64,000 nucleotides of DNA, taken from the NCBI GenBank assembly GCA_944324165.1, contig CALUVG010000007.1, positions 18,577 to 82,576 of the forward strand, in the 5' to 3' direction. The DNA comes from Candidatus Gastranaerophilales bacterium. GTDB taxonomy: Bacteria > Cyanobacteriota > Vampirovibrionia > Gastranaerophilales > Gastranaerophilaceae. Shown here piece after piece: positions 37,116-45,508 of the stretch; the stretch's first letter is position 1; each line of letters begins with the position of its first letter. The notes below the pieces were generated by a model that ran no database searches, had not been told where the DNA came from, and was given only the letters and a program-made list of their open reading frames with translations. The position numbers and the translations under genes are program-made.

Positions 37116-37506
37116 TATGTCTTCTCTTAAAGATTATACGGACAATATATTCAACCGCAAATACCATTCCTGTCAGTAAATATGAAATACATCCGTTGTA
37201 AATCATCCATACTTTCGGGCTCATAAATATTGTAGCAGAAGAAACCAGAAAGTTAAACATTAAAAATACACACCATACATAAGTTAAATTTCTTGTATAC
37301 TGCAAAACAATACCAGGCAAAGGTTTGCGTTCCATCAACCTTGCAAACTTTTGAATAATAGTCTCTTTTGTAAAAAGAGACGAAAAAAAGATAAAAAATA
37401 TCAAAAGATTAATCGCTGCCGGATAAAATTTCAACGCAATTAAATGTGTAAAATGAAACACACCAATTACAATAAATGTAAAAAGTAGCGGGAAAATCAT
37501 TTTCAT
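37108..37506 (-). CDS. Small membrane protein, COG4648/ApeG-like
   Basis: A 132-residue protein with four hydrophobic helices (about 3-20, 30-45, 65-90 and 100-122). The loop RKPLPGIVLQYTRNLTYVWC resembles the conserved P-L-P-x-x-V-x-Y-T-R segment of the COG4648 membrane protein in aryl-polyene clusters. Role unknown; possibly a scaffold at the membrane. Coupled to the ACP gene upstream (ATGA overlap) and overlapping the ligase gene by 8 bases. Confidence 0.75.
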   Translation of the reverse strand: MKMIFPLLFTFIVIGVFHFTHLIALKFYPAAINLLIFFIFFSSLFTKETIIQKFARLMERKPLPGIVLQYTRNLTYVWCVFLMFNFLVSSATIFMSPKVWMIYNGCISYLLTGMVFAVEYIVRIIFKRRHNV

Positions 37507-37754
37507 AACAATTCTTCAATGGCATTTACGACGTCATCAATAGTTCTGATTTGTTTAAAATTTTCCGGAGAGATTTTTTTATGAGTGAACTGCTGGACTC
37601 TTACAGCCAGATCAACCGCATCAATACTATCCAATTCTAAATCCTCAAACAGATTAGCATCAGGGGTAATCTGTTTTTCATCAATTTCAAAATCTTCAGT
37701 AAGAATTTTGGTCAGTTCTTTTAATATGGTATCTTTTGACAATTTTTCACTCAT
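37503..37754 (-). CDS. Acyl carrier protein (second ACP)
   Basis: An 83-residue ACP with the phosphopantetheine Ser in LELDSIDAVDL (about residue 43), an acidic helix II and a standard four-helix length. Corresponds to ApeF. It lies 17 bases after the first ACP and overlaps the next gene by ATGA, indicating translational coupling. Confidence 0.93.
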   Translation of the reverse strand: MSEKLSKDTILKELTKILTEDFEIDEKQITPDANLFEDLELDSIDAVDLAVRVQQFTHKKISPENFKQIRTIDDVVNAIEELL

Positions 37755-37771
37755 TAATCTAACCTTAACCT

Positions 37772-38026
37772 TTATTGTTTTTGTGATTCAATAAAATCTG
37801 CCAGAGTTTTGACGGAATAAAAGTATTTTTTATTTTCATCGCTGTCCGGACCCATTTGCAGATTGTATTTTTTCTTTAATGCCATACCAAGCTCCAGAGC
37901 ATCAATAGAATCCAATCCGAGTCCTTCATTGAACAGCGGCGCATCATCTTCAATGTCTTCCACTGTAATATCTTCTAGATCCAGTGCATCTATAATTAGC
38001 TGTTTAATCTCTTCAGTAATCATCAT
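37772..38026 (-). CDS. Acyl carrier protein (first ACP)
   Basis: An 84-residue ACP with the attachment Ser in LGLDSIDALEL (about residue 40). It corresponds to ApeE. The longer loop after helix II (NLQMGPDSDENKKYFYS) separates it from the second ACP, as in two-ACP polyene systems. Start may be the first or second of two adjacent ATGs; a GAAGG site lies just upstream. Confidence 0.93.
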   Translation of the reverse strand: MMITEEIKQLIIDALDLEDITVEDIEDDAPLFNEGLGLDSIDALELGMALKKKYNLQMGPDSDENKKYFYSVKTLADFIESQKQ

Positions 38027-38077
38027 CCTGCCTTCTTTTAATAATATGATAAACTAAGCTGGATGTAATGTCAAATT

Positions 38078-38812
38078 TTATTGTATAGCTTTTTTAACCT
38101 GCTCCATTATTTCTTTGCGGGCTTTTATGTCAGGCAGATGAGAAAAGGCTTCAGGAGATATTTCTTCTTTTATATCGATAAAATAATTTACAGGCTTTTT
38201 CCCAACATTATAAATAGGTTCGCCTTTTTGCAAAAACGAATAATCAGTCGTAATTTTTACAGGAACTATACCTGCATTTGAATGTAAAGATATTACAGCA
38301 GAGCCTTTATGCAATTTAAGCTTTTCATATGGTTTGGTTCTTGTGCCTGTCGGAAAAATCACTATATTAAAGCCCTGCTTTAAAAGTTGTTCGGATTCTG
38401 CTTTCAACAGGTCTAAATCAATATCATTGATGATATAAACAGATTTTACAATATTTCGGAACAGTGGATTTTTGAGAGTGTCTTTTTTGGCAAGACATAC
38501 AGAATTCGGTATTTCGCTAATCAAAATTATGATATCAATAAAACTCGGGTGGCTTGCCACAACTATTTTGCCTGAAAGATTGTTGAGTTTTGCTCGATTG
38601 TTATAATGAATTTTTACAATATCAAGTTTCTGTATCAGATTGATAAAAAATCGCCATGATGAACGCACTATATTTGCGTATTCGGATATTTGTTTATCTT
38701 TAGGTACAGTTAATTTTATATAAGGAAATATGAGAAAACTTATTACACCTGCTCCGCTTCCGAATAATAAAAAACTAAAAAGGACTTTAATCAAACGGAT
38801 GAATCCGGTCAT
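38078..38812 (-). CDS. PlsC-type acyltransferase (ApeD-like)
   Basis: A 244-residue membrane acyltransferase. An N-terminal hydrophobic segment (about 5-33) precedes H-x4-D in VVASHPSFIDIIIL (about 90) and the acceptor motif FPTGTRTKPYEK (about 152). It acts on a glycerophosphate-like or related acceptor; in aryl-polyene clusters this enzyme is placed between the chain-length factor and the ACPs, as here. It overlaps the upstream gene by 4 bases. Confidence 0.85.
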   Translation of the reverse strand: MTGFIRLIKVLFSFLLFGSGAGVISFLIFPYIKLTVPKDKQISEYANIVRSSWRFFINLIQKLDIVKIHYNNRAKLNNLSGKIVVASHPSFIDIIILISEIPNSVCLAKKDTLKNPLFRNIVKSVYIINDIDLDLLKAESEQLLKQGFNIVIFPTGTRTKPYEKLKLHKGSAVISLHSNAGIVPVKITTDYSFLQKGEPIYNVGKKPVNYFIDIKEEISPEAFSHLPDIKARKEIMEQVKKAIQ

Positions 38813-39402
38813 TTTACCCTCCTTAGCGTGTAAAAAGGCGCATCAAACGAGTCTTTTTCATTGTTTAAGAATTTTATGAATTCTTCAAGCTCGTTTTTTA
38901 CACCGGTATTTTGTCGGAGTTCTAAAATAATTTCATCAGCATCTGGTGCTGCTGTTTTCCCGATAAGACAGGAAACACTTGCAGGATGCGGGAATGTATC
39001 TGCATAACAAAACAATACAGTATCAGTTTCTGTCAAAGCTGCTGATAACCCGTTAGAAAGACTGTGTTCGCCTGCGGAGATGGCATTATACTTGTGTTTA
39101 ATGTTATTTAACAATGAAAAAATTCCCGCTGTTGAATTGTGCACAGAAGAAGAAAATGCAATCGGTGATACTTCATTGTCCTGACTGTATTGTGAAATTA
39201 GTTTGTTAAGTATATCCAATTCACCATATTGCGACGCAAATACAAGATTTATATCTTTTCCGTCATAGCAATCATACATAGTTGAAAAGGCAGATTTTAC
39301 AAGCGGACTTAATTTGCGCCTTGTCATCATTGGAATAAAGGACAAATCAGGTTTTTCGTCTGTTGAGTATGATTTTTTGTATATGAAAAAATTTTCGTTC
39401 AT
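38809..39402 (-). CDS. Chain-length-factor-like ketosynthase (ApeC-like)
   Basis: A 197-residue truncated thiolase-fold protein matching the beta-ketoacyl synthase N-terminal-like family. FASQYGELDILNKLISQYS and VSPIAFSSSVHNSTAGIFSLL are family features; the ketosynthase Cys and both His motifs are absent, so it cannot condense by itself. In the E. coli system ApeC pairs with ketosynthase ApeO and sets chain length. It is the first gene of the long minus operon, with TAATAT ending six bases before its ATG. Confidence 0.82.
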   Translation of the reverse strand: MNENFFIYKKSYSTDEKPDLSFIPMMTRRKLSPLVKSAFSTMYDCYDGKDINLVFASQYGELDILNKLISQYSQDNEVSPIAFSSSVHNSTAGIFSLLNNIKHKYNAISAGEHSLSNGLSAALTETDTVLFCYADTFPHPASVSCLIGKTAAPDADEIILELRQNTGVKNELEEFIKFLNNEKDSFDAPFYTLRRVK

Positions 39403-39431
39403 GCTATCATATTAATATAGTTGGAGAGAAA
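39403..39431. promoter_or_regulatory. Divergent promoter between the two aryl-polyene operons
   Basis: The 29-base gap contains the palindrome ATATTAATAT (39409-39418). Its minus-strand TAATAT (39414-39409) is six bases before the ApeC-like ATG. On the plus strand a GGAGAG ribosome site precedes the ketosynthase ATG at 39432. A shared, mutually exclusive or co-regulated divergent promoter is likely. Confidence 0.6.
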
Positions 39432-40556
39432 ATGCAAAACACAATTTCTATCACTAAATATGAGGCGATTTGTAATCTTGGCAATAGTATTGATGAGATT
39501 TTTAATAATGCGCTGAAAAGTGATAATGATTTTTTTACACCTGTAGATTCAATTGTTAAAGGTGAGACATTCCCGCTTGGAAAAATCAATTGTGTTTTGC
39601 CGGAAATCACAGAAGAAGATTACAATATTCGCTGCAACAGACTTTTACTGTATCTTTTGGACAAACTGGATAAAGATATTTCTGTTTTGAAAGAAAAATA
39701 CGGCAATAACCGCATAGGTGTAGTCGTTGCAAATACCAATTCCGGAGTTGATGAATACGAAAAATCAGGGAATAAAAAGCATTTTGAGATAGGTAATCCG
39801 GCTGAATTCATAAAAAAACATCTCGGATTAAACAGCTTTTATGCAAGTGTTTCTACAGCATGTTCTTCAGGGATAAAAACATTTTCGACGGCACAAAAGC
39901 TGATTAATACAGGAATTTGTGATGCGATAATAGTTGCGGGTGTTGATGCACTCTCCAAACTGCCAGTTTTCGGGTTTCATTCTCTGGAGGTTCTTTCAAA
40001 AACGCGTACAAATCCGTTTTCTAAGAATCGCAACGGTATAAATATCGGCGAGGCTGCAGCTATTTTTATTGTAGAAGGTAGCTGCGGAGAGATTATTCTA
40101 AAAGGAATCGGAGAAACCTCTGATGCTTACCATGCCGCAACTCCGGATCCTAAAGGATATGAAGCTGCACATGCAATAAATATCGCCTTGAAAAATTCCA
40201 AACTTGTCCCTGATGCTATTGACTACATAAATCTTCACGGCACGGGAACGGTAAGCAATGATTTGATGGAAGCAAATGCTATTTACAATACATTCGGCTG
40301 CTGTATAGAAGCAAGTTCTACAAAACCGCTGACAGGTCACTGTCTCGGAGCTGCAGCAGCTATTGAAACTGCACTTTGCTGTCATATGCTTAAACATCAA
40401 ACAATTATTCCGCATATTTACGATGGTGAATATGATCCGTCATTGCCCGTAATAAATCTGGTAACAGCCCCGATACATAAAAAATTAACCAATGTACTAT
40501 GTACTTCATTCGGGTTTGGCGGTACTAATGCAGCTTTAATACTGGGGAGAGAATAA
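39432..40556 (+). CDS. Beta-ketoacyl-ACP synthase (ApeO-like)
   Basis: A 374-residue ketosynthase with the full Cys-His-His triad: SVSTACSSGIKTF (Cys about 140), NLHGTGTVSNDLME, and STKPLTGHCLGAAAAIE. The C-terminal FGFGGTNAALIL closes the fold. By order it matches ApeO, the condensing partner of the ApeC-like chain-length factor across the divergent promoter. Its stop overlaps the start of the dehydratase (TAATG). Confidence 0.9.
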   Translation: MQNTISITKYEAICNLGNSIDEIFNNALKSDNDFFTPVDSIVKGETFPLGKINCVLPEITEEDYNIRCNRLLLYLLDKLDKDISVLKEKYGNNRIGVVVANTNSGVDEYEKSGNKKHFEIGNPAEFIKKHLGLNSFYASVSTACSSGIKTFSTAQKLINTGICDAIIVAGVDALSKLPVFGFHSLEVLSKTRTNPFSKNRNGINIGEAAAIFIVEGSCGEIILKGIGETSDAYHAATPDPKGYEAAHAINIALKNSKLVPDAIDYINLHGTGTVSNDLMEANAIYNTFGCCIEASSTKPLTGHCLGAAAAIETALCCHMLKHQTIIPHIYDGEYDPSLPVINLVTAPIHKKLTNVLCTSFGFGGTNAALILGRE

Positions 40557-41011
40557 TGCAAAATTATGATATGGAAAAAGTTCTGCCGCATAGCCATCCT
40601 ATGATATTTATAGATGATATTTTGGATTATAGCCTTGAAGAACGTTCAGTAAGTACTATTGTAAAAATTTATGAAGATAAAATTTTCTTTGATAAATCAT
40701 TAAATGGCATTCCGCCTATTGTCGGCATAGAATATATGGCACAGACATTAGGGTGCTATTCATATTTTAGAAATGGTATGAAACCACCCAAAATCGGCTT
40801 TTTATTAGGTACAAGACTTTACAAAAATCATTTACCTCTTTTTGAAAACGGTAAAACATACAAAGTCAGCGCAAAAGAACTTTTTTCAGATAATGAACTT
40901 GTGTCATTTGAGTGTTTAATTTATAATGGTGATGAAGTGGGGGCTGAGGCTGTAATCAATGCTTATCTGCCCGCTGATGATTTAAATTTTACAGGTATGA
41001 TTAATGAATAA
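40556..41011 (+). CDS. 3-hydroxyacyl-ACP dehydratase, ApeP-like hotdog protein
   Basis: A 151-residue hotdog protein. VLPHSHPMIFIDDILDY (about 9-25) carries the active-site His of the ApeP/FabZ-like group; IPPIVGIEYMAQTLGCYSY is the central helix, and KIGFLLGTRLYKNH follows. Removes water from hydroxyacyl-ACP during polyene extension. It overlaps the reductase gene by 8 bases. With the ligase-fused domain this gives two dehydratases in the cluster. Confidence 0.87.
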   Translation: MQNYDMEKVLPHSHPMIFIDDILDYSLEERSVSTIVKIYEDKIFFDKSLNGIPPIVGIEYMAQTLGCYSYFRNGMKPPKIGFLLGTRLYKNHLPLFENGKTYKVSAKELFSDNELVSFECLIYNGDEVGAEAVINAYLPADDLNFTGMINE

Positions 41012-41732
41012 AACAGTTTTAATAACAGGCTCAAGCCGCGGAATAGGCAAGGAAACCGCATTATATCTCGCTCAAAAAGGATATGATATTGTTTTGCACT
41101 GCAACCAAAATATCTCAAAAGCTGAAGAAACTGCTGTTGAAATAGAAAAATCAGGTCAAAAAACAAGGATTTTACAATTTAATGTTTCTGATAGAAAACA
41201 ATGTCGGAACGTTATTACAGATGATATTGAAAAAAATGGTATTTATTATGGTGTTGTCCTTAATGCAGGTATTTCAAGAGATAACGTATTTCCGGCAATG
41301 GAAGACAGCGAATGGGATGATGTTTTAAATACAAATCTCGGCGGCTTTTACAATGTGCTTAAACCTGTAATAATGCCTATGATATCAAATCGAATAAAGG
41401 GACGAATTATAACTTTATCATCAATTTCCGGTCTTGCGGGTAATCGCGGACAGGTAAATTACAGTGCGTCAAAAGCCGGTATAATAGGGGCAACAAAAGC
41501 TCTTGCTCTGGAACTTGCAAAACGCGGTATTACAGTAAATTGTGTTGCTCCGGGTGTAATTGATACAGACATGACTAAAGATTTACCTGTAGATGAACTA
41601 AAAAAAATGATACCAATGAAACGTCTAGGCAGCGCACATGATGTTGCCGGCACTATTAATTTTCTATTAAGTGAAGATGCCTCTTATATCACAGGGCAGG
41701 TAATTTCTGTAAACGGAGGACTTTATCTATGA
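41004..41732 (+). CDS. 3-oxoacyl-ACP reductase, FabG/ApeQ-like
   Basis: A 242-residue short-chain dehydrogenase. Cofactor motif TGSSRGIGKETA (about 7-18), VLNAGISRD, the catalytic Ser in SSISGLAGNRGQVNYSASKAG with Tyr and Lys, and PGVIDTDMT. NADPH-dependent reduction of ketoacyl-ACP. Position between dehydratase and the second ketosynthase, with short overlaps on both sides, ties it to the polyene pathway rather than housekeeping fatty-acid synthesis. Confidence 0.93.
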   Translation: MNKTVLITGSSRGIGKETALYLAQKGYDIVLHCNQNISKAEETAVEIEKSGQKTRILQFNVSDRKQCRNVITDDIEKNGIYYGVVLNAGISRDNVFPAMEDSEWDDVLNTNLGGFYNVLKPVIMPMISNRIKGRIITLSSISGLAGNRGQVNYSASKAGIIGATKALALELAKRGITVNCVAPGVIDTDMTKDLPVDELKKMIPMKRLGSAHDVAGTINFLLSEDASYITGQVISVNGGLYL

Positions 41733-42949
41733 GACGTGTTGTTGTAACAGGTATGGCTCTTGCCAGTTCTCTCGGATTTGAAGTTAATCAGGCTTTTGAA
41801 CGACTTCAAACTTATAAAAATTGCGTAAGTTATCTGCCTGAATTAGAACAATACAACAAATTAAATACACGTTTAGGTTCGCCTGTAAATTTTGAAACGC
41901 CGCCACATTTCACCCGTAAAATAACACGTACGATGGGACCGCTTGCAATTATGAGTGTTGCCACTTCAGAAAAAGCCCTTTTAGACGCCGGACTTTTGGG
42001 GGATGAAATTATTTCTAACGGACAGACAGGTGTTGCATACGGCTCCTCTTCAGGGTCTTTGAAAACAATTATAGATTTTTATTCTATGGAAGTTGATAAA
42101 GAAGTTAAAAATCTTAATTCCGGCTCTTATGTAAAAATGATGTCACAAACAGCTTCAGTAAATATTTCACTTTATTTCAAAACAAGGGGAAGACTAATTT
42201 CAACATCAACTGCTTGTACATCAGGTTCAATGGGAATTGGGGCTGCATATGAAGCAATTAAGGACGGCTATCAAACAGTCATGATATCAGGAGGATCAGA
42301 AGAATTTCATCCTACGCATATTGCAATTTTTGATACACTTTATGCCACAAGTTTAAAAAATGACCATCCGGAATTAAGCCCGTCTCCTTTTGATAAAAAT
42401 CGTGACGGTTTAGTAATAGGCGCAGGTGCAGGCACTTTAATCCTTGAAGAGTATGAACATGCAAAAAAACGCGGAGCAAAAATTTATGCCGAAGTTATCG
42501 GATATGGTAATACTACTGATGGCACTCATATAACTAATCCTAACCCTGAAACTATGGGAGGGGCTATTAAAGAAGCTCTTAAATATGCAAAAATTTCAGC
42601 TGATGAAGTAGGGTATGTAAATGCCCATGGTACAGCGACAATACAAGGTGATACCGCCGAATCCATTGCTACATATGATGTTTTCAAACGTCCGGTTCCT
42701 ATAAGCTCAATAAAAAGTTATACAGGGCATACGCTTGGCGCATGCGGGGCTATAGAAGCTATTTTAACAATAGAAATGATGAACAATAACTGGTACTGCC
42801 CTACATTAAATCTTAATGAAGTTGATGAAAATTGCGCCCCGCTTAACTATATCATGCATAAAGGTATTGAAATGAATAACAATATTGTAATGTCCAATAA
42901 TTTTGCGTTTGGCGGCATTAATACATCATTAATATTTAAAAAGATCTAG
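41729..42949 (+). CDS. Beta-ketoacyl-ACP synthase II-like (ApeR-like)
   Basis: A 406-residue FabF-type ketosynthase with intact active site: STSTACTSGSMGIG (Cys about 163), YVNAHGTATIQGDTAE and SIKSYTGHTLGACGAIE, then FAFGGINTSLIF. Corresponds to ApeR, proposed to start or extend the chain. Last gene of the plus operon. Its end overlaps the stop of a small convergent gene by four bases, and no hairpin terminator is seen. Confidence 0.92.
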   Translation: MRRVVVTGMALASSLGFEVNQAFERLQTYKNCVSYLPELEQYNKLNTRLGSPVNFETPPHFTRKITRTMGPLAIMSVATSEKALLDAGLLGDEIISNGQTGVAYGSSSGSLKTIIDFYSMEVDKEVKNLNSGSYVKMMSQTASVNISLYFKTRGRLISTSTACTSGSMGIGAAYEAIKDGYQTVMISGGSEEFHPTHIAIFDTLYATSLKNDHPELSPSPFDKNRDGLVIGAGAGTLILEEYEHAKKRGAKIYAEVIGYGNTTDGTHITNPNPETMGGAIKEALKYAKISADEVGYVNAHGTATIQGDTAESIATYDVFKRPVPISSIKSYTGHTLGACGAIEAILTIEMMNNNWYCPTLNLNEVDENCAPLNYIMHKGIEMNNNIVMSNNFAFGGINTSLIFKKI

Positions 42950-43266
42950 CGGCTGTCCCGCAAATGTCTCAATGCACACTTATAGTTATTTTTAACCATT
43001 AATTTTTCATTTGTTAAATTTTCTATATCGCTTTGATACATTAAAATACGTTCTTTGCGTGCTTCACTTGTACATGGCATGCTGCCCGCCAACTCTTCAA
43101 TTGCAAGTAACTTACCTTTTATCTGGCGGTCTATTACCTTATTTTGTACATTTTTTCGGTTTTTAAGCATCTTTTTTTGCATTCTATAACTGTAACAACA
43201 TTCTGATGCCTGAACAATACCCGTTAACATGCCAAGTAAAGTTAATAAAATTAAATATTTCTTCAT
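42946..43266 (-). CDS. Small exported Lys/Arg-rich protein
   Basis: A 106-residue protein with a signal peptide (KKYLILLTLLGMLTGIVQAS, cleavage near 20). The mature part has four Cys (ECCYSY, SMPC, YKCAL) and a basic helical middle. No family recognised. Start set at ATG 43266, with AAGGAG eight bases upstream. Whether it belongs to the polyene cluster, for example in place of the missing lipoprotein ApeN, cannot be decided; it has no lipobox. Confidence 0.6.
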   Translation of the reverse strand: MKKYLILLTLLGMLTGIVQASECCYSYRMQKKMLKNRKNVQNKVIDRQIKGKLLAIEELAGSMPCTSEARKERILMYQSDIENLTNEKLMVKNNYKCALRHLRDSR

Positions 43267-43408
43267 CAAACTCTCCTTTTTGGGCTAATATTACTAAGGT
43301 TTTAGAATTTTAAAATCCAGAAACCGGAATAGTTCCGGGACTGTTTAAATATTCATTAAAAATTTAATTGGCGAAAATCTGTAAATCTGGTATAATACAA
43401 TCAGATAC

Positions 43409-43957
43409 ATGGATACGATTGAAATAAAAAATAAAAATGAATTTAATATAGATTTTATCTCCGACTATACTGTTGTTGATATTGAAACTACAGGCTTGTC
43501 CAATAGGAATGATGATATTATTGAAATTTCAGCATTAAAAATTCGCAATAATCAAATTATAGATAAATTTTCATCTCTGGCAAAACCCAAACAGGCAGTA
43601 AAAGCTTATATTAATAAACTAACCGGCATTTCAAATGAAATGCTTGCGAATGCGCCTGAAATTGAAAAAGTTCTGCCTGAGTTTGTAACCTTTGCGGGGC
43701 ATGATATATTACTAGGGCATAATATCAAATTTGATATGGGATTTTTAAGGGCAAAGTGTTTAAAAATCCTTAACTGTCAATTTGAGAATAAATCTATGGA
43801 TACCTGTCTAATAGCCAAAAGGCTTTTATATCCGTTGAAAAATCATAAACTTAAAACTATTGCGGAATATTACAATATTTCTACAATAGGTCATCACAGA
43901 GCACTAAATGACTGTTATATCACGTTTGAAATATATAAAAAATTAATGAATATCTAA
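43409..43957 (+). CDS. DEDDh 3'-5' exonuclease (DnaQ/PolC epsilon-like)
   Basis: A 182-residue exonuclease. ExoI VVDIETTGL (about 23-31), ExoII LGHNIKFDMGFL (about 99-110) and ExoIII HHRALNDC (about 163) give the DEDDh set. No polymerase domain is attached, so it is either a separate proofreading or a DNA/RNA trimming enzyme. An extended -10 TGGTATAAT and a second TACAAT lie within 12 and 7 bases of the ATG, so the leader is very short. Confidence 0.88.
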   Translation: MDTIEIKNKNEFNIDFISDYTVVDIETTGLSNRNDDIIEISALKIRNNQIIDKFSSLAKPKQAVKAYINKLTGISNEMLANAPEIEKVLPEFVTFAGHDILLGHNIKFDMGFLRAKCLKILNCQFENKSMDTCLIAKRLLYPLKNHKLKTIAEYYNISTIGHHRALNDCYITFEIYKKLMNI

Positions 43958-44049
43958 AAATCAGTTAACATTTTGAAATAAAAAAGGCAATTTTTCTATT
44001 AAAAAATACTTTATATATACATAGAGGAAAAATTAAGGGGAAAATTATA

Positions 44050-44949
44050 ATGTCAGTGCATGTCAGAAATATAAATATTTCTTTCGGACGTCCTCATGGA
44101 CATCATCATTTTCATTGCGGTCCGATGATGCCAATGCCATATTGCAGACCTTTCAATCCATATTATAATTCACTATTTTATGGAATGAATATGATGAACA
44201 TGTTTGCATTGGGAGCTGCAACTGGAAACAGCTTACTGGCATTAATGGGCATTAGACCAAATAATAATATTGTATATCAACAACCGGTATACGTACAACA
44301 GCCAATGCCTTATTATCCACAAATGCCGGTATATCAGACTCCGGTTATGACTCCGCAATTAGGAGGATTTATTCCACAGACTGTAACACCGGCTCCTGTA
44401 TTTAACCCAACACCTTCTGTCTCTACAGTTCCGCAGACAGGATATCAGAGAACTGCTGAAAAAGTAAAAAAAATAGACTGGAGTAAATTAAATCCATTTA
44501 AAAAGAAAAAGTCAAAAACTGAAACAGTTAAAACTGATAATAAATTACCTGAACTAGCTCAGGTGGGATATGACCAACAAAAAGGTAAAGCATTAGCACA
44601 AGACGCTTTAAATCACGCAAATTCTAAATCAACAGGTTATTGTGCAAGATCCGTGAAAGAATCTCTGTCAAGAACAGGGCTTGGAGAATATCAAAGCGGA
44701 CATGCTTATCAGTGCGCAGATATATTAAGCAATAACCCTAATTTCAAAGAAGTAAAGGTTGATGCAAAAGATATTGATGACCTTCCTGCCGGTTGTATCG
44801 TTGTGTATCCTCGCGGAGATGCAGGATACAGCGATAATTACGGACATATAGAAATTGCTCTCGGAAACGGTAAAGCCGCAAGTGATTTTGTAAACAATAA
44901 AGTTAAAAACTCAGATAATGCAAGAGTATTTGTACCTGTTATGGCATAA
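44050..44949 (+). CDS. CHAP/NlpC-like protein with His/Pro/Gln-rich N-terminal region
   Basis: A 299-residue protein. The start MSVHVRNINISFGRPHG contains an F-G tag like others here, followed by a His-, Met- and Pro-rich low-complexity region to about 145 and a Lys-rich patch (FKKKKSKTE). The last ~120 residues resemble a cysteine peptidoglycan amidase: STGYCARSVKESLSR (Cys), GCIVVYPRGDAGY and NYGHIEIALGNG (His). No signal peptide is visible. An AAGGGG ribosome site precedes the ATG. The fold call is by motif only. Confidence 0.65.
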   Translation: MSVHVRNINISFGRPHGHHHFHCGPMMPMPYCRPFNPYYNSLFYGMNMMNMFALGAATGNSLLALMGIRPNNNIVYQQPVYVQQPMPYYPQMPVYQTPVMTPQLGGFIPQTVTPAPVFNPTPSVSTVPQTGYQRTAEKVKKIDWSKLNPFKKKKSKTETVKTDNKLPELAQVGYDQQKGKALAQDALNHANSKSTGYCARSVKESLSRTGLGEYQSGHAYQCADILSNNPNFKEVKVDAKDIDDLPAGCIVVYPRGDAGYSDNYGHIEIALGNGKAASDFVNNKVKNSDNARVFVPVMA

Positions 44950-45508
44950 GTTTTAGTAACAAATTAGTGATTTGAGTTTTTAAATCCTCAAATGACCCAT
45001 TATTATCAATAATATAATTGCAGTGTTCCATTTTTTCTTCTTGAGACTGCTGCGATTTTAATCTTAATAAAGCATATTCCTCGCTGTAGTGATTACGTTC
45101 AATTAGTCTTTTTATACGGAGTTCATCCTCCGTATAAACAAAGACTATTTTATCAAATAAATTTTCCATTCCTGCTTCAAAGACAAGTGGTATGGCAACA
45201 AATAAAATTTTTTCCTCTTTATTGCGTTCAAAAAAGTTAATTATATCCTGCTTTATAATCGGATGGACAATACTTTCTAACTGCTGCTTTATTTGCGGAT
45301 TATTAAATACAAGATGCCCTAATTTCTCGCGCGAAATTTCTTTATTTTCAAATATATCAAGATGAGAAAGTGCTTTTTTCACATCTTGATTTTCTAATGC
45401 TTCATGCCCGCATTTATCAGTATCAAGAACTCTATATCCATATTCTTCAAGTATTCTTTGAACTGTTGATTTACCTGAAGCAATGTTACCGGCTATTGCA
45501 ATTTTCAT
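44939..45508 (-). CDS. coaE: Dephospho-CoA kinase
   Basis: Last step of CoA synthesis. The 189 residues contain P-loop AGNIASGKSTVQ (about 5-16), DTDKCGHEALE (substrate Asp), the Lys/Arg-rich lid RIKRLIERN and YIIDNNGSFEDL near the end, as usual for CoaE. Start overlaps the RluB gene end by four bases; the stop overlaps the convergent CHAP-like gene by 11 bases. Confidence 0.94.
   Translation of the reverse strand: MKIAIAGNIASGKSTVQRILEEYGYRVLDTDKCGHEALENQDVKKALSHLDIFENKEISREKLGHLVFNNPQIKQQLESIVHPIIKQDIINFFERNKEEKILFVAIPLVFEAGMENLFDKIVFVYTEDELRIKRLIERNHYSEEYALLRLKSQQSQEEKMEHCNYIIDNNGSFEDLKTQITNLLLKLMP

Noticed and set aside
43324..43338. CCGGAA/TTCCGG hairpin considered as a terminator
   Set aside because: No T-run follows on either strand; it may be chance or a minor regulatory site before the exonuclease gene.
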